From Alphaproteobacteria bacterium (GTDB lineage Bacteria; Pseudomonadota; Alphaproteobacteria; SMXS01), in assembly GCA_028284945.1 (NCBI GenBank), contig JANQQJ010000004.1, forward strand, positions 1 to 64,000: 64,000 nt of DNA. Direction: 5' to 3'. How positions within the stretch are numbered: the first letter of the stretch is position 1; each line of letters starts with the position of its first letter. The position numbers and the translations under genes were made by a program. Below are positions 32,208 through 40,483 of this stretch, piece after piece. The notes under the pieces are model-generated. The model did not search any database, had not been told where the DNA came from, and was given only the letters and a program-made list of their open reading frames with translations.

Positions 32208-33155
32208 TCAGGATGAAACGAGTCCATTGCGCCTAATCTCATCGAGCGCGAACGCGTCAAGACACCCCGCCCTGAACAGATTCAGAAATTCCGCTGAAAC
32301 GCTTTGCCCGAAGACCAACATATCATCGGTGTTAACAGTCACGATGACTCCCGCTTCGAAGAGATTACGGATCGGATGCTCAGTCATGCTATCGACCCGC
32401 CCGAGCATTACATTGGACGTCGGACAGATGTTCAAGCGCACGCGGTGATCTGTGAGAAAGCGCATCACGGCTGGGGATTGCGCAGCGGCGATGCCATGCT
32501 GCACCTCGTCCAGTTCCAGCTCTTCCACCGCCCGCCAGACCGAGTCCGCATCGCCCCACTCTCCCACATGCGCCTTAAGCCGAAGGCCCTGCGCTTTGGC
32601 CTCCCTATAGAGGGGTCTGAACGCTTCGATGGGCTGTGCAAACTCATCGCCTGACAGATCCATCGTTCGGTAGAACCCTAGTTCGAGAAACGGGATCAGC
32701 CATGCATTCAAGGCTTCAACCGGACAGTGCCGTGACATGTCGAGCTGTGGTAACCATTCAAGATCCGGCGCCGCAGCTCTGTGAATGCGCTTCAGCGTGT
32801 CTGTAAGAGTTTCGGCCGTCATATCGAAGGCCGTCGGCGCCCATATGTCTTCGCCACCCGCAAGAAGGGTGACACCATCCCGCTTGGCGCTTGTAAACGT
32901 TGCATGAATCGCCTCGAAGCGGCCCTCCGCCGACGACAGGAACTTCCCGTAGTGGCCATCGACCCAGGCATGCATCTCGTCCATCGACCGAAGCTTGTGC
33001 TCTAAATAACCGGCCGAAGCACCGGGTAAGAGATCCGGCGTGCCACCGGCGACAATATGATTATGCAGATCGCTTTTGGGGATAAGGCGCAGCGCATCCA
33101 TGTCTCCGGCGATCAGCGCCGCACGGAAAGTCTCGCTGTCGGCGTCTTCAGTCAT
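32208..33155 (-). CDS. adenosine-deaminase-family amidohydrolase
   Basis: A 315-residue TIM-barrel amidohydrolase of the ADA group. Metal and catalytic residues are all present: H31-N-H33 in IPKSDLHNHIVAGG, LKAHVGEWGD (His and the catalytic Glu), VQHGIAAAQ, ICPTSNVMLG and the Asp pair in VTVNTDDMLVFGQS. The barrel body differs from canonical ADA (for example LHNHIVAGG where ADA has LHxHLxG), so the substrate may be another purine or a modified base. Its stop codon begins right at the edge of the repeat downstream. Convergent with the MBL gene; the P450 gene lies upstream on the same strand, 24 bp away. Confidence 0.85.
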   Translation of the reverse strand: MTEDADSETFRAALIAGDMDALRLIPKSDLHNHIVAGGTPDLLPGASAGYLEHKLRSMDEMHAWVDGHYGKFLSSAEGRFEAIHATFTSAKRDGVTLLAGGEDIWAPTAFDMTAETLTDTLKRIHRAAAPDLEWLPQLDMSRHCPVEALNAWLIPFLELGFYRTMDLSGDEFAQPIEAFRPLYREAKAQGLRLKAHVGEWGDADSVWRAVEELELDEVQHGIAAAQSPAVMRFLTDHRVRLNICPTSNVMLGRVDSMTEHPIRNLFEAGVIVTVNTDDMLVFGQSVSAEFLNLFRAGCLDAFALDEIRRNGLVSS

Positions 33156-33179
33156 CCAGCCGGAAGCAACGATGCCCCT

Positions 33180-34331
33180 CTACTGCCACCGCACCGGCAG
33201 TTTCTTGCGTCCCCAAAACAGGAAGGGGCCGATGCGTTCGCCGTCATTGACCAGCTTGAGATTGGGTGCGCGGCGGGCAAGCGCCGCCAGCGTTACCTTG
33301 GTTTCCAACTTGGCGAGCTCCGCCCCCAGGCAGAAATGGATGCCCAGCCCGAACGACATCACCTTCTTGATCGGCCGGGCGACGTCGAAAATATTGGGCC
33401 GGTCCCACATCGTCGGGTCGCGGTTCGCCGCGGCATAGTGGGTGAGGATTTTCGTGCCTTCGGGCACCGCCGTTCCGGCAATTTCAACATCTTCTGCCGT
33501 GGTGCGGAACAGGCCCAGCAGCGGCGGGTCGAACCGCAGGCTCTCATTGATGGCTTTGTCGACATCGATCTTGCCAGCGCAAAAGTCCGGCCAGAGCCCG
33601 TGGTCGAGGAACCGCCACATGAAATTGGTGATCAGCGAGGTCGTCGTCTCATTACCCGCGACGAACAGCTGCAGCACCAGGCCCACCGCCTCTTCATCGG
33701 TAATATCGATGTCGTCCTGCCGGGCGCGGGCGATGCGGGCGAGCAGGCTATTGTCATCCAGGTCGGGCTTCTTTTGGTGCAGCAGATCGAGGATATAGGC
33801 GCGCATGCGGTCCAGCTCCTCGAAATAGACCGTCGGGTCCTGCGCCGAAAGCGCCGCTACCGAGGCATCCGACCACAGCTTGAACTGCCAAATGTCATCT
33901 GTGGGAATACCGAAAATCTCGCAGATGATGGTAACGGGCAGCGGGAAGGAAAGATGGTCGTGCAGGTCCCAGACGTCCTGGCCCGCCACCTCGTCCAGCA
34001 GCTCATCGGCGATCTCTTCCAACCTGACTTTCAGCTTCGCAATGGCCGCGGGCTTGAAGTCGTCCTGCACCAATCGGCGGCAAAAGGTGTGTTGTGGCGG
34101 ATCGGATACCACCCCCACCGGCGGCACGAAGTTGGGCCCCTGCCCGTGCCCGCTGACAAAGGTCGACGGGTCGAGCAACGTGTCGGCAATGTCGTCATAG
34201 CGCGACAGAATATAGAACGGCGGCTCAAACCCTTCATAGCGGCGGCAGCGGTCACCGGCTAGCAATCGCGCCGCCGACAGGCCAGGGTCGGCCATCTCGT
34301 CAGGCCCCATGAGATCAAGCACGTCTGCCAT
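33180..34331 (-). CDS. cytochrome P450
   Basis: A 383-residue class I bacterial P450 of usual length. The I-helix oxygen-binding segment FVAGNETTTSLI, the K-helix E-x-x-R (ESLRFDPP), the PERF-like region (DRPNIFDVARP) and the heme loop FGLGIHFCLGAELAKLE with Cys334 are present. Soluble bacterial P450s hydroxylate fatty acids, terpenoids or steroids with ferredoxin and a reductase, neither of which is adjacent. The gene is followed by the amidohydrolase after 24 bp on the same strand. Substrate unknown. Confidence 0.95.
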   Translation of the reverse strand: MADVLDLMGPDEMADPGLSAARLLAGDRCRRYEGFEPPFYILSRYDDIADTLLDPSTFVSGHGQGPNFVPPVGVVSDPPQHTFCRRLVQDDFKPAAIAKLKVRLEEIADELLDEVAGQDVWDLHDHLSFPLPVTIICEIFGIPTDDIWQFKLWSDASVAALSAQDPTVYFEELDRMRAYILDLLHQKKPDLDDNSLLARIARARQDDIDITDEEAVGLVLQLFVAGNETTTSLITNFMWRFLDHGLWPDFCAGKIDVDKAINESLRFDPPLLGLFRTTAEDVEIAGTAVPEGTKILTHYAAANRDPTMWDRPNIFDVARPIKKVMSFGLGIHFCLGAELAKLETKVTLAALARRAPNLKLVNDGERIGPFLFWGRKKLPVRWQ

Positions 34332-34395
34332 CGTCTGCCCGTTTCATATGGATTGAATGGTTCAATACACGGAAATAATGCTCTACTAACCCGGC

Positions 34396-35505
34396 ATGGG
34401 CAAACGTGTCGTTATCGTGGTTTCCCACATCGGCAGCGGTGGCGCACAGCGCGCCGCTTATCGATTGGCGCGTGAGCTGCGAAAACGCGGGCATGATGCC
34501 AATGTCTGGGGGCTCTATCGCAAGCAGGATCCGGAAGAAGATATCGAACAGGTAAGCGCTCTGCTGGATGACGAAAGTCCTGGCGGCTTCGGGTATATGC
34601 GCTTGGCGTGGCGGTGCTTTCGGGAACTTCGCAAAACGCGGCCCGATACGGTCGTCAGTTTTTTGCCTTTGGCCAATGTCGTCGGACAGACTGCCGCGCT
34701 ACTGAGCGGCGTTAAGCACAGGATTGTCTCGCACCGGGTTCTCACCAGAACATACAGCTCTCCCATGCGGTGGCTGGATTGGTTGTCAGCCAATACAGGC
34801 GTCTACACCCACGCGGTCGCGGTTTCGGACGCGGTGCGTCAGAGCGTTCCAGCGTGGCCCGGCGGGTATCGGCAGAACATGCAGGTCATTTACAATGGCA
34901 TAGACTGGCGACCCAGCGGCCTCTCGGCTGAACAGGCACGAGACGTATTCGGGCTTCCCCAGAAAGCCAGACTGTTGCTTGCCGTCGGAAGGATGGCCCC
35001 GCAAAAAAACTACCCGTTCTTGCTCCGCGCGGCCGCCGGGCTGCCGGACCTGCATCTCGTGATTGCCGGCGACGGGGAATTACGCCCGGATATCGAGGCG
35101 TTGGCCACGGAACTAGACATGGTCAGCCGCCTCCATATCTTGGGACACCTGCCCCCAAGCCGGCTCCCCGATCTCTACAGAGCCTGTAACGCATTCGCGC
35201 TAAGTTCGCTATTCGAAGGACAGAGCAACGCACTGCTTGAGGCGATGTATGAAGGCATGTTGATTTTTGCCAGTGACATCCCTGAACAAGTCGAAACACT
35301 GGTTGGGTCTGATGGCGAAAAGGCCGGTATCTTGCTGCCGACGGACAACCCACAGGCCTGGATCGACGCGTTTCAGAGCACGCTGGATGACCAGAGCAAG
35401 AAAGCGCACTACCAGCAAGCCGCCCGTCAACGCGCCGAAGCCTTCAGCCTTGAGCGAATGACCGACGCCTATGAAGCGATAATCGATCCCGCGTTAGCTG
35501 GGTAA
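34396..35505 (+). CDS. GT4 family glycosyltransferase
   Basis: A 369-residue GT-B enzyme. The N-terminal Rossmann-like domain opens VVIVVSHIGSGGAQRAAYRLAREL, with IVSHRVLTRTY and YNGIDWRPSG at the hinge; the donor domain has LAVGRMAPQKNYPFLLRA, LHILGHLPPSRLPDLYRACN and LSSLFEGQSNALLEAM, the E-x7-E signature. It transfers a sugar from a nucleotide donor to an unknown lipid or glycan. Transcribed alone, divergent from P450; its stop overlaps the stop of the MaoC-like gene by 12 bp. Confidence 0.92.
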   Translation: MGKRVVIVVSHIGSGGAQRAAYRLARELRKRGHDANVWGLYRKQDPEEDIEQVSALLDDESPGGFGYMRLAWRCFRELRKTRPDTVVSFLPLANVVGQTAALLSGVKHRIVSHRVLTRTYSSPMRWLDWLSANTGVYTHAVAVSDAVRQSVPAWPGGYRQNMQVIYNGIDWRPSGLSAEQARDVFGLPQKARLLLAVGRMAPQKNYPFLLRAAAGLPDLHLVIAGDGELRPDIEALATELDMVSRLHILGHLPPSRLPDLYRACNAFALSSLFEGQSNALLEAMYEGMLIFASDIPEQVETLVGSDGEKAGILLPTDNPQAWIDAFQSTLDDQSKKAHYQQAARQRAEAFSLERMTDAYEAIIDPALAG

Positions 35506-35931
35506 CACCACGGTCGCCTTGCCGACCAGAGGCTGATCGTCGCCGCGCTGCAACCAGATGTCACAATCGGCCAGCTTTTCACCATTCTCCTCACGTAGAC
35601 CGGTAATCTTACCCTGGGCCACGATCCTGTCTTCATCCAGCACCACCAAGGGAAAGGTCATGTATATCCGGCGGATTGATCCCGGGCCGGTCCAGTCATG
35701 CAGCATGTTGATCATATAGCTCAGGCCTAACGGCCCCTGATTGATCGTGCGTTCACCAAGGTTCAATCGTTTCAATGCCGCAACCGCCTTGCGATCCCAG
35801 TGAACCGGGTTCGGGTCACGCAGGATCGCCGCCATGGTCCGCATGCGGGCCGCGCTGACACTTTCCATGACCCAGTCCGGGATGTTGTCGCCTACCTGGA
35901 CGTCCATGAGCCGCTCCTGTTGTAGTGCCAT
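35494..35931 (-). CDS. MaoC-like hot-dog hydratase subunit
   Basis: A 145-residue single hot-dog-fold protein (a start at ATG 35907, MDVQVGDNIPDWVMES, would give 137 residues and has the better leader, AGGAGCGGCTC-like). The (R)-hydratase motif is visible: D39-P-N-P-V-H44-W-D with the catalytic Asp and His, then the NQGPLGLSYMINML helix. Such small MaoC proteins usually pair with a second hot-dog subunit, which here is the FAS1-like dehydratase encoded just upstream and overlapping it. Together they should hydrate an enoyl-CoA from beta-oxidation of a bulky substrate (as ChsH1/H2 do for steroids), by inference. Confidence 0.82.
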   Translation of the reverse strand: MALQQERLMDVQVGDNIPDWVMESVSAARMRTMAAILRDPNPVHWDRKAVAALKRLNLGERTINQGPLGLSYMINMLHDWTGPGSIRRIYMTFPLVVLDEDRIVAQGKITGLREENGEKLADCDIWLQRGDDQPLVGKATVVLPS

Positions 35932-36359
35932 GTGATCGTGGTCCGCGCGGCGGGGTCGCCGTTCGGGTCGGCGAGATCGAATTGGAACTGGATACGATCA
36001 TAAAGGCGGCCGTCTTCCCGGCTGCGCCGATCTGCGTCCGTCACCTTGGCGGTCACCGTATAGAGCGTGTCTTCCTCCAGCGGCTGATACATTTCCCAGT
36101 CATAGCTCTCAATGCCGATTGAGTGATCAGAATCGGCTTTGCCAACCGCGAACATCTCGCCAATCGTCGTATTCGCACCCAGAATCGGCATGTGAAACAG
36201 CGCCACGGGATGCACCATTTTGCCTGGCAACGGCTCGGCGCCGGTGCATTCGGTCAGCAGAAAATTCTCCCAATGCTCGATTGTGTATGTGCCACCGGGG
36301 AATTCATGGCCGATGATGGCCTTAATCTCTTCCTCCGGGGGCGGTGGTTTGCCTGGCAT
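35892..36359 (-). CDS. FAS1-like dehydratase-domain protein
   Basis: A 155-residue MaoC-N/FAS1-like hot-dog protein: IGHEFPGGTYTIEHWENFLL start, PVALFHMPILGANTTIGEMFAVG, and YQPLEEDTLYTVTAKVTDADRR in the cap strands, TTITWHYNRSG at the end. The catalytic D-x-x-x-x-H motif of the active subunit is not present here, as expected of the non-catalytic half of a two-subunit enzyme. It overlaps the following MaoC-like gene by about 15-40 bp (depending on its start), so the two are translated together as one hydratase complex. Confidence 0.82.
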   Translation of the reverse strand: MPGKPPPPEEEIKAIIGHEFPGGTYTIEHWENFLLTECTGAEPLPGKMVHPVALFHMPILGANTTIGEMFAVGKADSDHSIGIESYDWEMYQPLEEDTLYTVTAKVTDADRRSREDGRLYDRIQFQFDLADPNGDPAARTTITWHYNRSGSWTSR

Positions 36360-36480
36360 GATGCTTGTCCCCTGTTTTTGATTCCGGCGTACGCTAGCAC
36401 GCTCAATCCGGCTTTGGGAGATTGCACTTGGGGCAGCGCAGGATTTAGACTTCCGACTACCCCCAAATGAGATCGACGTG

Positions 36481-36729
36481 ATGCTGAAGCCGCAGGATAT
36501 TGAAATCGAACAGATTTACGTGCCGACGGCGCGGCGAAAGACCCTGAACGGTGACAAGGTCGATAGCCTGGCCGAGGACATTCTTGAAAACGGCTTCAGA
36601 ACGCCGATTCAGGTGCGCCAAGGCAAGGGCCGGTTCGTTCTCGTTGAGGGCTTGCACCGGCTTGAGGCAATGCGGGCGCTGGGCGAAACGACCATCGAGT
36701 CACTTCTGGTCAGCGCCCGGAAAGCCTGA
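36481..36729 (+). CDS. stand-alone ParB/sulfiredoxin-like domain protein
   Basis: An 82-residue protein starting at ATG 36481, opening MLKPQDIEIEQIYVPTARR. It contains only a ParB N-terminal domain: VDSLAEDILENGFRTPIQVRQG and the C-terminal box VLVEGLHRLEAMRALGE, the form of the ParB GxxRxxA CTP-binding motif. No DNA-binding or dimer domain follows, so it is not a chromosome-partition ParB. Stand-alone domains of this type occur in phages, plasmids and as regulators or nucleases; no partner gene is nearby. Function unknown. It converges on the Cys-rich secreted gene, 12 bp away. Confidence 0.78.
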   Translation: MLKPQDIEIEQIYVPTARRKTLNGDKVDSLAEDILENGFRTPIQVRQGKGRFVLVEGLHRLEAMRALGETTIESLLVSARKA

Positions 36730-36741
36730 GACTCCGGTCAG

Positions 36742-37149
36742 CTAATTGCCTGTTGTTCCGGTTTGACTGCAGACACACAGGTCGTCATTGCAGCCCACCG
36801 TATCGTTGTCGCACATCTTGTCGGCGGCAATCATAGAGACGCAGTCGAATGAGCCTTTGCAATAGCAGATCATGCCGTTGCACTCATACTTAGTGTCGTC
36901 GTCCACATTGGCTTTCAGTTTCACCCCGCCGACCGATGGCGTGGTCGGACGGCCAAATACCGAGTCAACCGACCTCAAATTCCTCAATGCAGGAATGGTG
37001 GCCCCTTCGGTCGACGTATCCCGCGTCTCCATCGGTGTCGCTTTCATCGTCGCAACACCAGCCGCTGAAGAACTGTCACGGGAGGACTCGGCATGAACCG
37101 CCGTGCCCACAAAAACAAAGGCCATCATGGCCACAAGTAGCACTCTCAT
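36742..37149 (-). CDS. Cys-rich secreted protein of unknown function
   Basis: Start at ATG 37149 behind AAGGGGAGTATCCGA gives 135 residues; upstream codons in the same frame read through the divergent gene's leader. A signal peptide MRVLLVAMMAFVFVGTAVHA is followed by a Ser/Thr-rich stretch and a C-terminal box with seven or eight Cys in close spacing (YECNGMICYCKGSFDCV, MCDNDTVGCNDDLCVCSQ). The pattern C-x4-C-x-C...C-x...C-x5-C-x4-C-x-C is EGF-like or knottin-like; no family is known to me. It is divergent from the large SPOR protein, sharing its 172-bp control region. Confidence 0.7.
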   Translation of the reverse strand: MRVLLVAMMAFVFVGTAVHAESSRDSSSAAGVATMKATPMETRDTSTEGATIPALRNLRSVDSVFGRPTTPSVGGVKLKANVDDDTKYECNGMICYCKGSFDCVSMIAADKMCDNDTVGCNDDLCVCSQTGTTGN

Positions 37150-37321
37150 TCGGATACTCCCCTTTCGCTGCCGTCCCCCAACGGCAGAACGCGGTGAACA
37201 CACCTCGTCACGCCTCCGCAATATAGCAAAAAGGGGCGGTATTTCGATAGTCGACAAGCAATATAGGGAATACGCCACTTGCCACTTCCGGGCACCAGCG
37301 CCCAGGTGGTAAGAACGGGGC

Positions 37322-39976
37322 ATGAGGGCTTTAAGCGGGTTCAGCGCAATACTGGGTATCGTCGGCATGTTGGCGGTGGGTTGGATCCCCCTTGCCGAAG
37401 CCAGCTCTGTCACAAAAGCCTGCGATTCCGCGCGCCTGAATGGAGAGCTTCAAGATTTGAAAATCTGCCGCGATGCAGCTGAAGGCGGCAATGCGGCGGC
37501 CCAGTATTTTATGGGCCTGATGTACGCCAATGGCGACGGGGTCGAGCGGGATAAGGAAGCCGGATTTCAGTGGCTGAAAAAGGCCGCACTGAACGATTAC
37601 CCGTCGGCCCCCTTCGTTATCGATGCGCTCTATCCCGGACGGGCAAATGAGGTGAAAAAGGACCCACTTGCCGATCTGATCCCGGAGAACATTCCCGCGG
37701 GCGGTGTGGTCTCACGCGTGGCACGCCGCGAGGATGGCGGCCTGAGGCTGATTGTCGATGAGGAGCAGGGCAAACAGATGGGGGTTGAACTCGGCGCCGA
37801 TGTAGAGGTGGTGACCAGAGAGAAAGAGAAACCTCCCCAAGAGCCGACTGTATCTGAAACCGACCTTGCTGTCGTCCTACCTGAGCCAGAGCCCGTGCCA
37901 AAGCCGGAGCCGGAAGCAGAACCGGAGCCTGAAACGGTACCCGAGGTTACCGTCGAGAAGACGGAACCAGAGCCCGAAGTCGACTTGGTATCTCCGGAAG
38001 CCGTCGCGCCGGACGAAAATGAGATCAAGGCCTACGATGATCTGCCCGAACCGATTGTCATCGCATCCCCGCCGGAGCCAGAAGTTGTGGCGCCGCCTGA
38101 GGATACAGTTGTCCCAGTGGCGGAGACTTCGGCCGCATCAGTCCCTGAAGAGAGCGCTGCGCAGGAACCCACACAGGATGAACCTGCGCTGATCGAAGCT
38201 GAACAAGCTGTTGTTCCAGATGCCGTGGAGCCAGTCACAGATGAGGCTGAACCCGCCTTGCCGCCAGCACCGGAAATTCTGGTTCAAGAGACAGAGCCAG
38301 AGACCGCCGAGTTACCGGAAACGGTGCCCGATGCCGAGGACATCGCATCGGAAGGACAATCGCCTGAGGAACCCGACGAGGTGTTACCTGCGCCGGAGGA
38401 ACCGGATGTGGCTTTAGAAGAGACTGAAGCCGAACCATCCGGCATGACAACCGAAAGCAAAGCCGACCCAGAAGTCATCGAGCAAGCAGCGGTCGAGCCG
38501 GCCGACCCGGCGCCGGAACCGGTTTTGAGTCCTGAGCCAGCGCTGGACAGCCAGCCTTTGCCCATCAAGCCCGAGGCCACGGACGAAGTGGTCGAGCCTG
38601 AAGAAACAGCTGAATCCGCGGCTGAATTGGCTGAAGACGCAATCGACCCACAGCCCGATCAGGCCCCCACAATCGAGTTGCCTATCAGTGTGACAGAAAC
38701 ACCCCCTGAAACTCAGCTCGCTGAAGGGACAGAGACGGTGGAGCAGGTTCTCGAGGGTACGGGGGTATCTGAACCGCTTCTTGAAGCGGCGGAAATTGAA
38801 GACCCGCCAGCGCCCTTGGAACCGCTCCCGGTGGCCGAGCCGGCCCCAATTCCAGAAACTGTCCCGGAACCTGAGCCCACACCAGCAGCGGCGCCTGAGC
38901 CCGTGCCCACTCAGGACATCGCGCTTGAGTCTGGAGAAGATCCGGACACGCCGCCCGCTTTTGAGCCCGACCCTGTGATTGAACCTGTGCCTCAGCCCGA
39001 CCTGATACCACTGCCGACGCCTGACCCGGACCCTGTCCCCGACATTGCACTTAACACGGTGGATGATCTGGACGCCCCGCCGGCTGGTCCAGTGCCACCC
39101 CAACCCGAAGTCACAGGGCCGCCTGCCGAATCCGCACCGCTCGATGAGCGGCGGATTGAGGAACCAACGGAATGGGATATCGTCCTCGCCTCACAGGTGG
39201 CGCTGAAGCGCGAGAAGACGGTGATTACCGACCCGAATGCGGCACCGGAGGTCAGCTCGGTCGCCAAGCCATCGGTCGCCCAACAGTCACTCGACGCGCC
39301 GGAGCCAGAGGTTGAACCAATCTCTGAAAACGTGCTGGTCGCCAGCCGAGAAATCACCCCGATTACTGCCCTGCCCTATGAGCGCCCAGTTCGAAAATCG
39401 ATACAGCGGCGTGAAGCCGCCAAACCGCCCGCTGAGATGCCCACAGAATCCTGGTTGATCGACCTTGGCAGCTTCCGCTCACCCCGGGCCGCAAGCCGGG
39501 CCTGGAGCACGCTGGTCAACCGCCATAAGCGGGACCTGGACGGGCTGGTCGAAGTATTGGAACAAAAGGGATCGTCGAGCCTGTTATCCGCCGGGCCTGT
39601 CAGCAGCCGCGCAGAGGCAGACCGACTGTGCAATGTGATGCGCTGGAGTGCACCGGATTGCGCGCCACGGTTGGCCTGGGCCTCGGAGGAACCGACAGCC
39701 AGCGTTCCCCCTGCTGAAACCACGGACGCAGCCGAATCCTGGCTGATCGACCTGGGCGAATATGGATCACAGGGGGCCGCCACCGCGGCGTGGCGGCGGC
39801 TGCGCGCCGGGGATTCCCGTCTGACCGATATGGTCTATTTTCTGGAGCAGGCAGGATCGGGCAGCCGCTTAATGGCTGGCCCCATCAACGACTGGAACCT
39901 GGTGGACTCGCTTTGCGACAGCCTGCGGCAAATGACCCATGCCTGCACGCCCCGCCCGGCCTGGCAGGGGCCGTAG
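37322..39976 (+). CDS. exported Sel1/SPOR protein with a long Pro/Glu-rich linker
   Basis: An 884-residue protein. After a signal-like N-terminus (about 1-27) there is one Sel1 repeat (about 48-95: AAEGGNAAAQYFMGLMYANG, GVERDKEAGFQWLKKAA), then a short folded part to residue 170, then a very acidic linker of about 430 residues (roughly 172-605) made mostly of Pro, Glu, Val and Ala (EPEPVPKPEPEAEPEPE style), and finally two SPOR-like domains (about 711-785 and 807-884) opening WLIDLGSFRS and WLIDLGEYGS. SPOR domains bind denuded peptidoglycan at the septum. The linker length suggests a cell-envelope tether. Divergent from the Cys-rich protein; abuts the SnoaL gene at its end. Confidence 0.85.
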   Translation: MRALSGFSAILGIVGMLAVGWIPLAEASSVTKACDSARLNGELQDLKICRDAAEGGNAAAQYFMGLMYANGDGVERDKEAGFQWLKKAALNDYPSAPFVIDALYPGRANEVKKDPLADLIPENIPAGGVVSRVARREDGGLRLIVDEEQGKQMGVELGADVEVVTREKEKPPQEPTVSETDLAVVLPEPEPVPKPEPEAEPEPETVPEVTVEKTEPEPEVDLVSPEAVAPDENEIKAYDDLPEPIVIASPPEPEVVAPPEDTVVPVAETSAASVPEESAAQEPTQDEPALIEAEQAVVPDAVEPVTDEAEPALPPAPEILVQETEPETAELPETVPDAEDIASEGQSPEEPDEVLPAPEEPDVALEETEAEPSGMTTESKADPEVIEQAAVEPADPAPEPVLSPEPALDSQPLPIKPEATDEVVEPEETAESAAELAEDAIDPQPDQAPTIELPISVTETPPETQLAEGTETVEQVLEGTGVSEPLLEAAEIEDPPAPLEPLPVAEPAPIPETVPEPEPTPAAAPEPVPTQDIALESGEDPDTPPAFEPDPVIEPVPQPDLIPLPTPDPDPVPDIALNTVDDLDAPPAGPVPPQPEVTGPPAESAPLDERRIEEPTEWDIVLASQVALKREKTVITDPNAAPEVSSVAKPSVAQQSLDAPEPEVEPISENVLVASREITPITALPYERPVRKSIQRREAAKPPAEMPTESWLIDLGSFRSPRAASRAWSTLVNRHKRDLDGLVEVLEQKGSSSLLSAGPVSSRAEADRLCNVMRWSAPDCAPRLAWASEEPTASVPPAETTDAAESWLIDLGEYGSQGAATAAWRRLRAGDSRLTDMVYFLEQAGSGSRLMAGPINDWNLVDSLCDSLRQMTHACTPRPAWQGP

Positions 39977-40462
39977 CTATTCGGCTGCGGCCTCGAGTTT
40001 GTTGGCCTCGACCGGATAGGAATCAACCTCTTCGACAAAAGGCCGCAGGACCTTGAACCACCACTTGCCGTCGACCTTCACATGGTCGTCGATGTAATAG
40101 CCGATAATCCGGTTATATTGCAGTTCGCCGCCCGGCAGCATGGCCGTGTACATCATGGTGAACCGCCATTTTGCGACCGCGGTGTCGCCAGTCACTTCAA
40201 TCTGCGGGTTGGTCACCATATGAGCTGAGTTACGCATGAACCCGGCATTGCGGATCGCATTCATATAGTCGGTGATGGCCTGGCGCCCCTCGTTCGGCTC
40301 TTCGTCCTGGCGGTGCCACACACCGTCTTCAACAAAGAGCGCGGCAATGCGCGGCCCGTTGTGATTGTCATCGCAGGAGGCGCAGTATTCCGCCTTCAGC
40401 TGCTTGATTTCCTCGATGTCTTCCAGGCGCTGAATGCGCTCCTCAAGCGTCAAATCGGTCAT
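39977..40462 (-). CDS. SnoaL/NTF2-like protein
   Basis: A 161-residue NTF2-fold protein: a helical start (LEERIQRLEDIEEIKQLKAEYC), the DDNHNGPRIAALFVEDGVWHR core near residue 30-50, EGRQAITDYMNAIRN, the NPQIEVTGDTAVAKWRF strand and a closing DHVKVDGKWWFKVLRPFVEEV. This is the limonene-epoxide-hydrolase/dehydratase-like subgroup, often beside catabolic genes; the terminal DHVK.DGKWWF strand resembles that of the partial gene at the window start. Its reaction is not predictable. It lies 21 bp downstream of the LLM oxidoreductase on the minus strand, and its stop abuts the SPOR gene's stop. Confidence 0.85.
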   Translation of the reverse strand: MTDLTLEERIQRLEDIEEIKQLKAEYCASCDDNHNGPRIAALFVEDGVWHRQDEEPNEGRQAITDYMNAIRNAGFMRNSAHMVTNPQIEVTGDTAVAKWRFTMMYTAMLPGGELQYNRIIGYYIDDHVKVDGKWWFKVLRPFVEEVDSYPVEANKLEAAAE

Positions 40463-40483
40463 GTCTTCTCTCTCCTGAACTGG

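Noticed and set aside
33057-34262. A 401-codon plus-strand open frame
   Set aside because: It lies wholly antisense to the P450 gene, which has all family motifs; the translation is His/Arg/Gln-rich without any family pattern. Long antisense frames are common in GC-rich coding DNA.
38414-39103. A 229-codon minus-strand frame and other shorter frames opposite the SPOR protein
   Set aside because: The biased Pro/Glu codons of the linker create long open antisense frames (Gly/Ser/Arg-rich). No motif, ribosome site or composition supports them.
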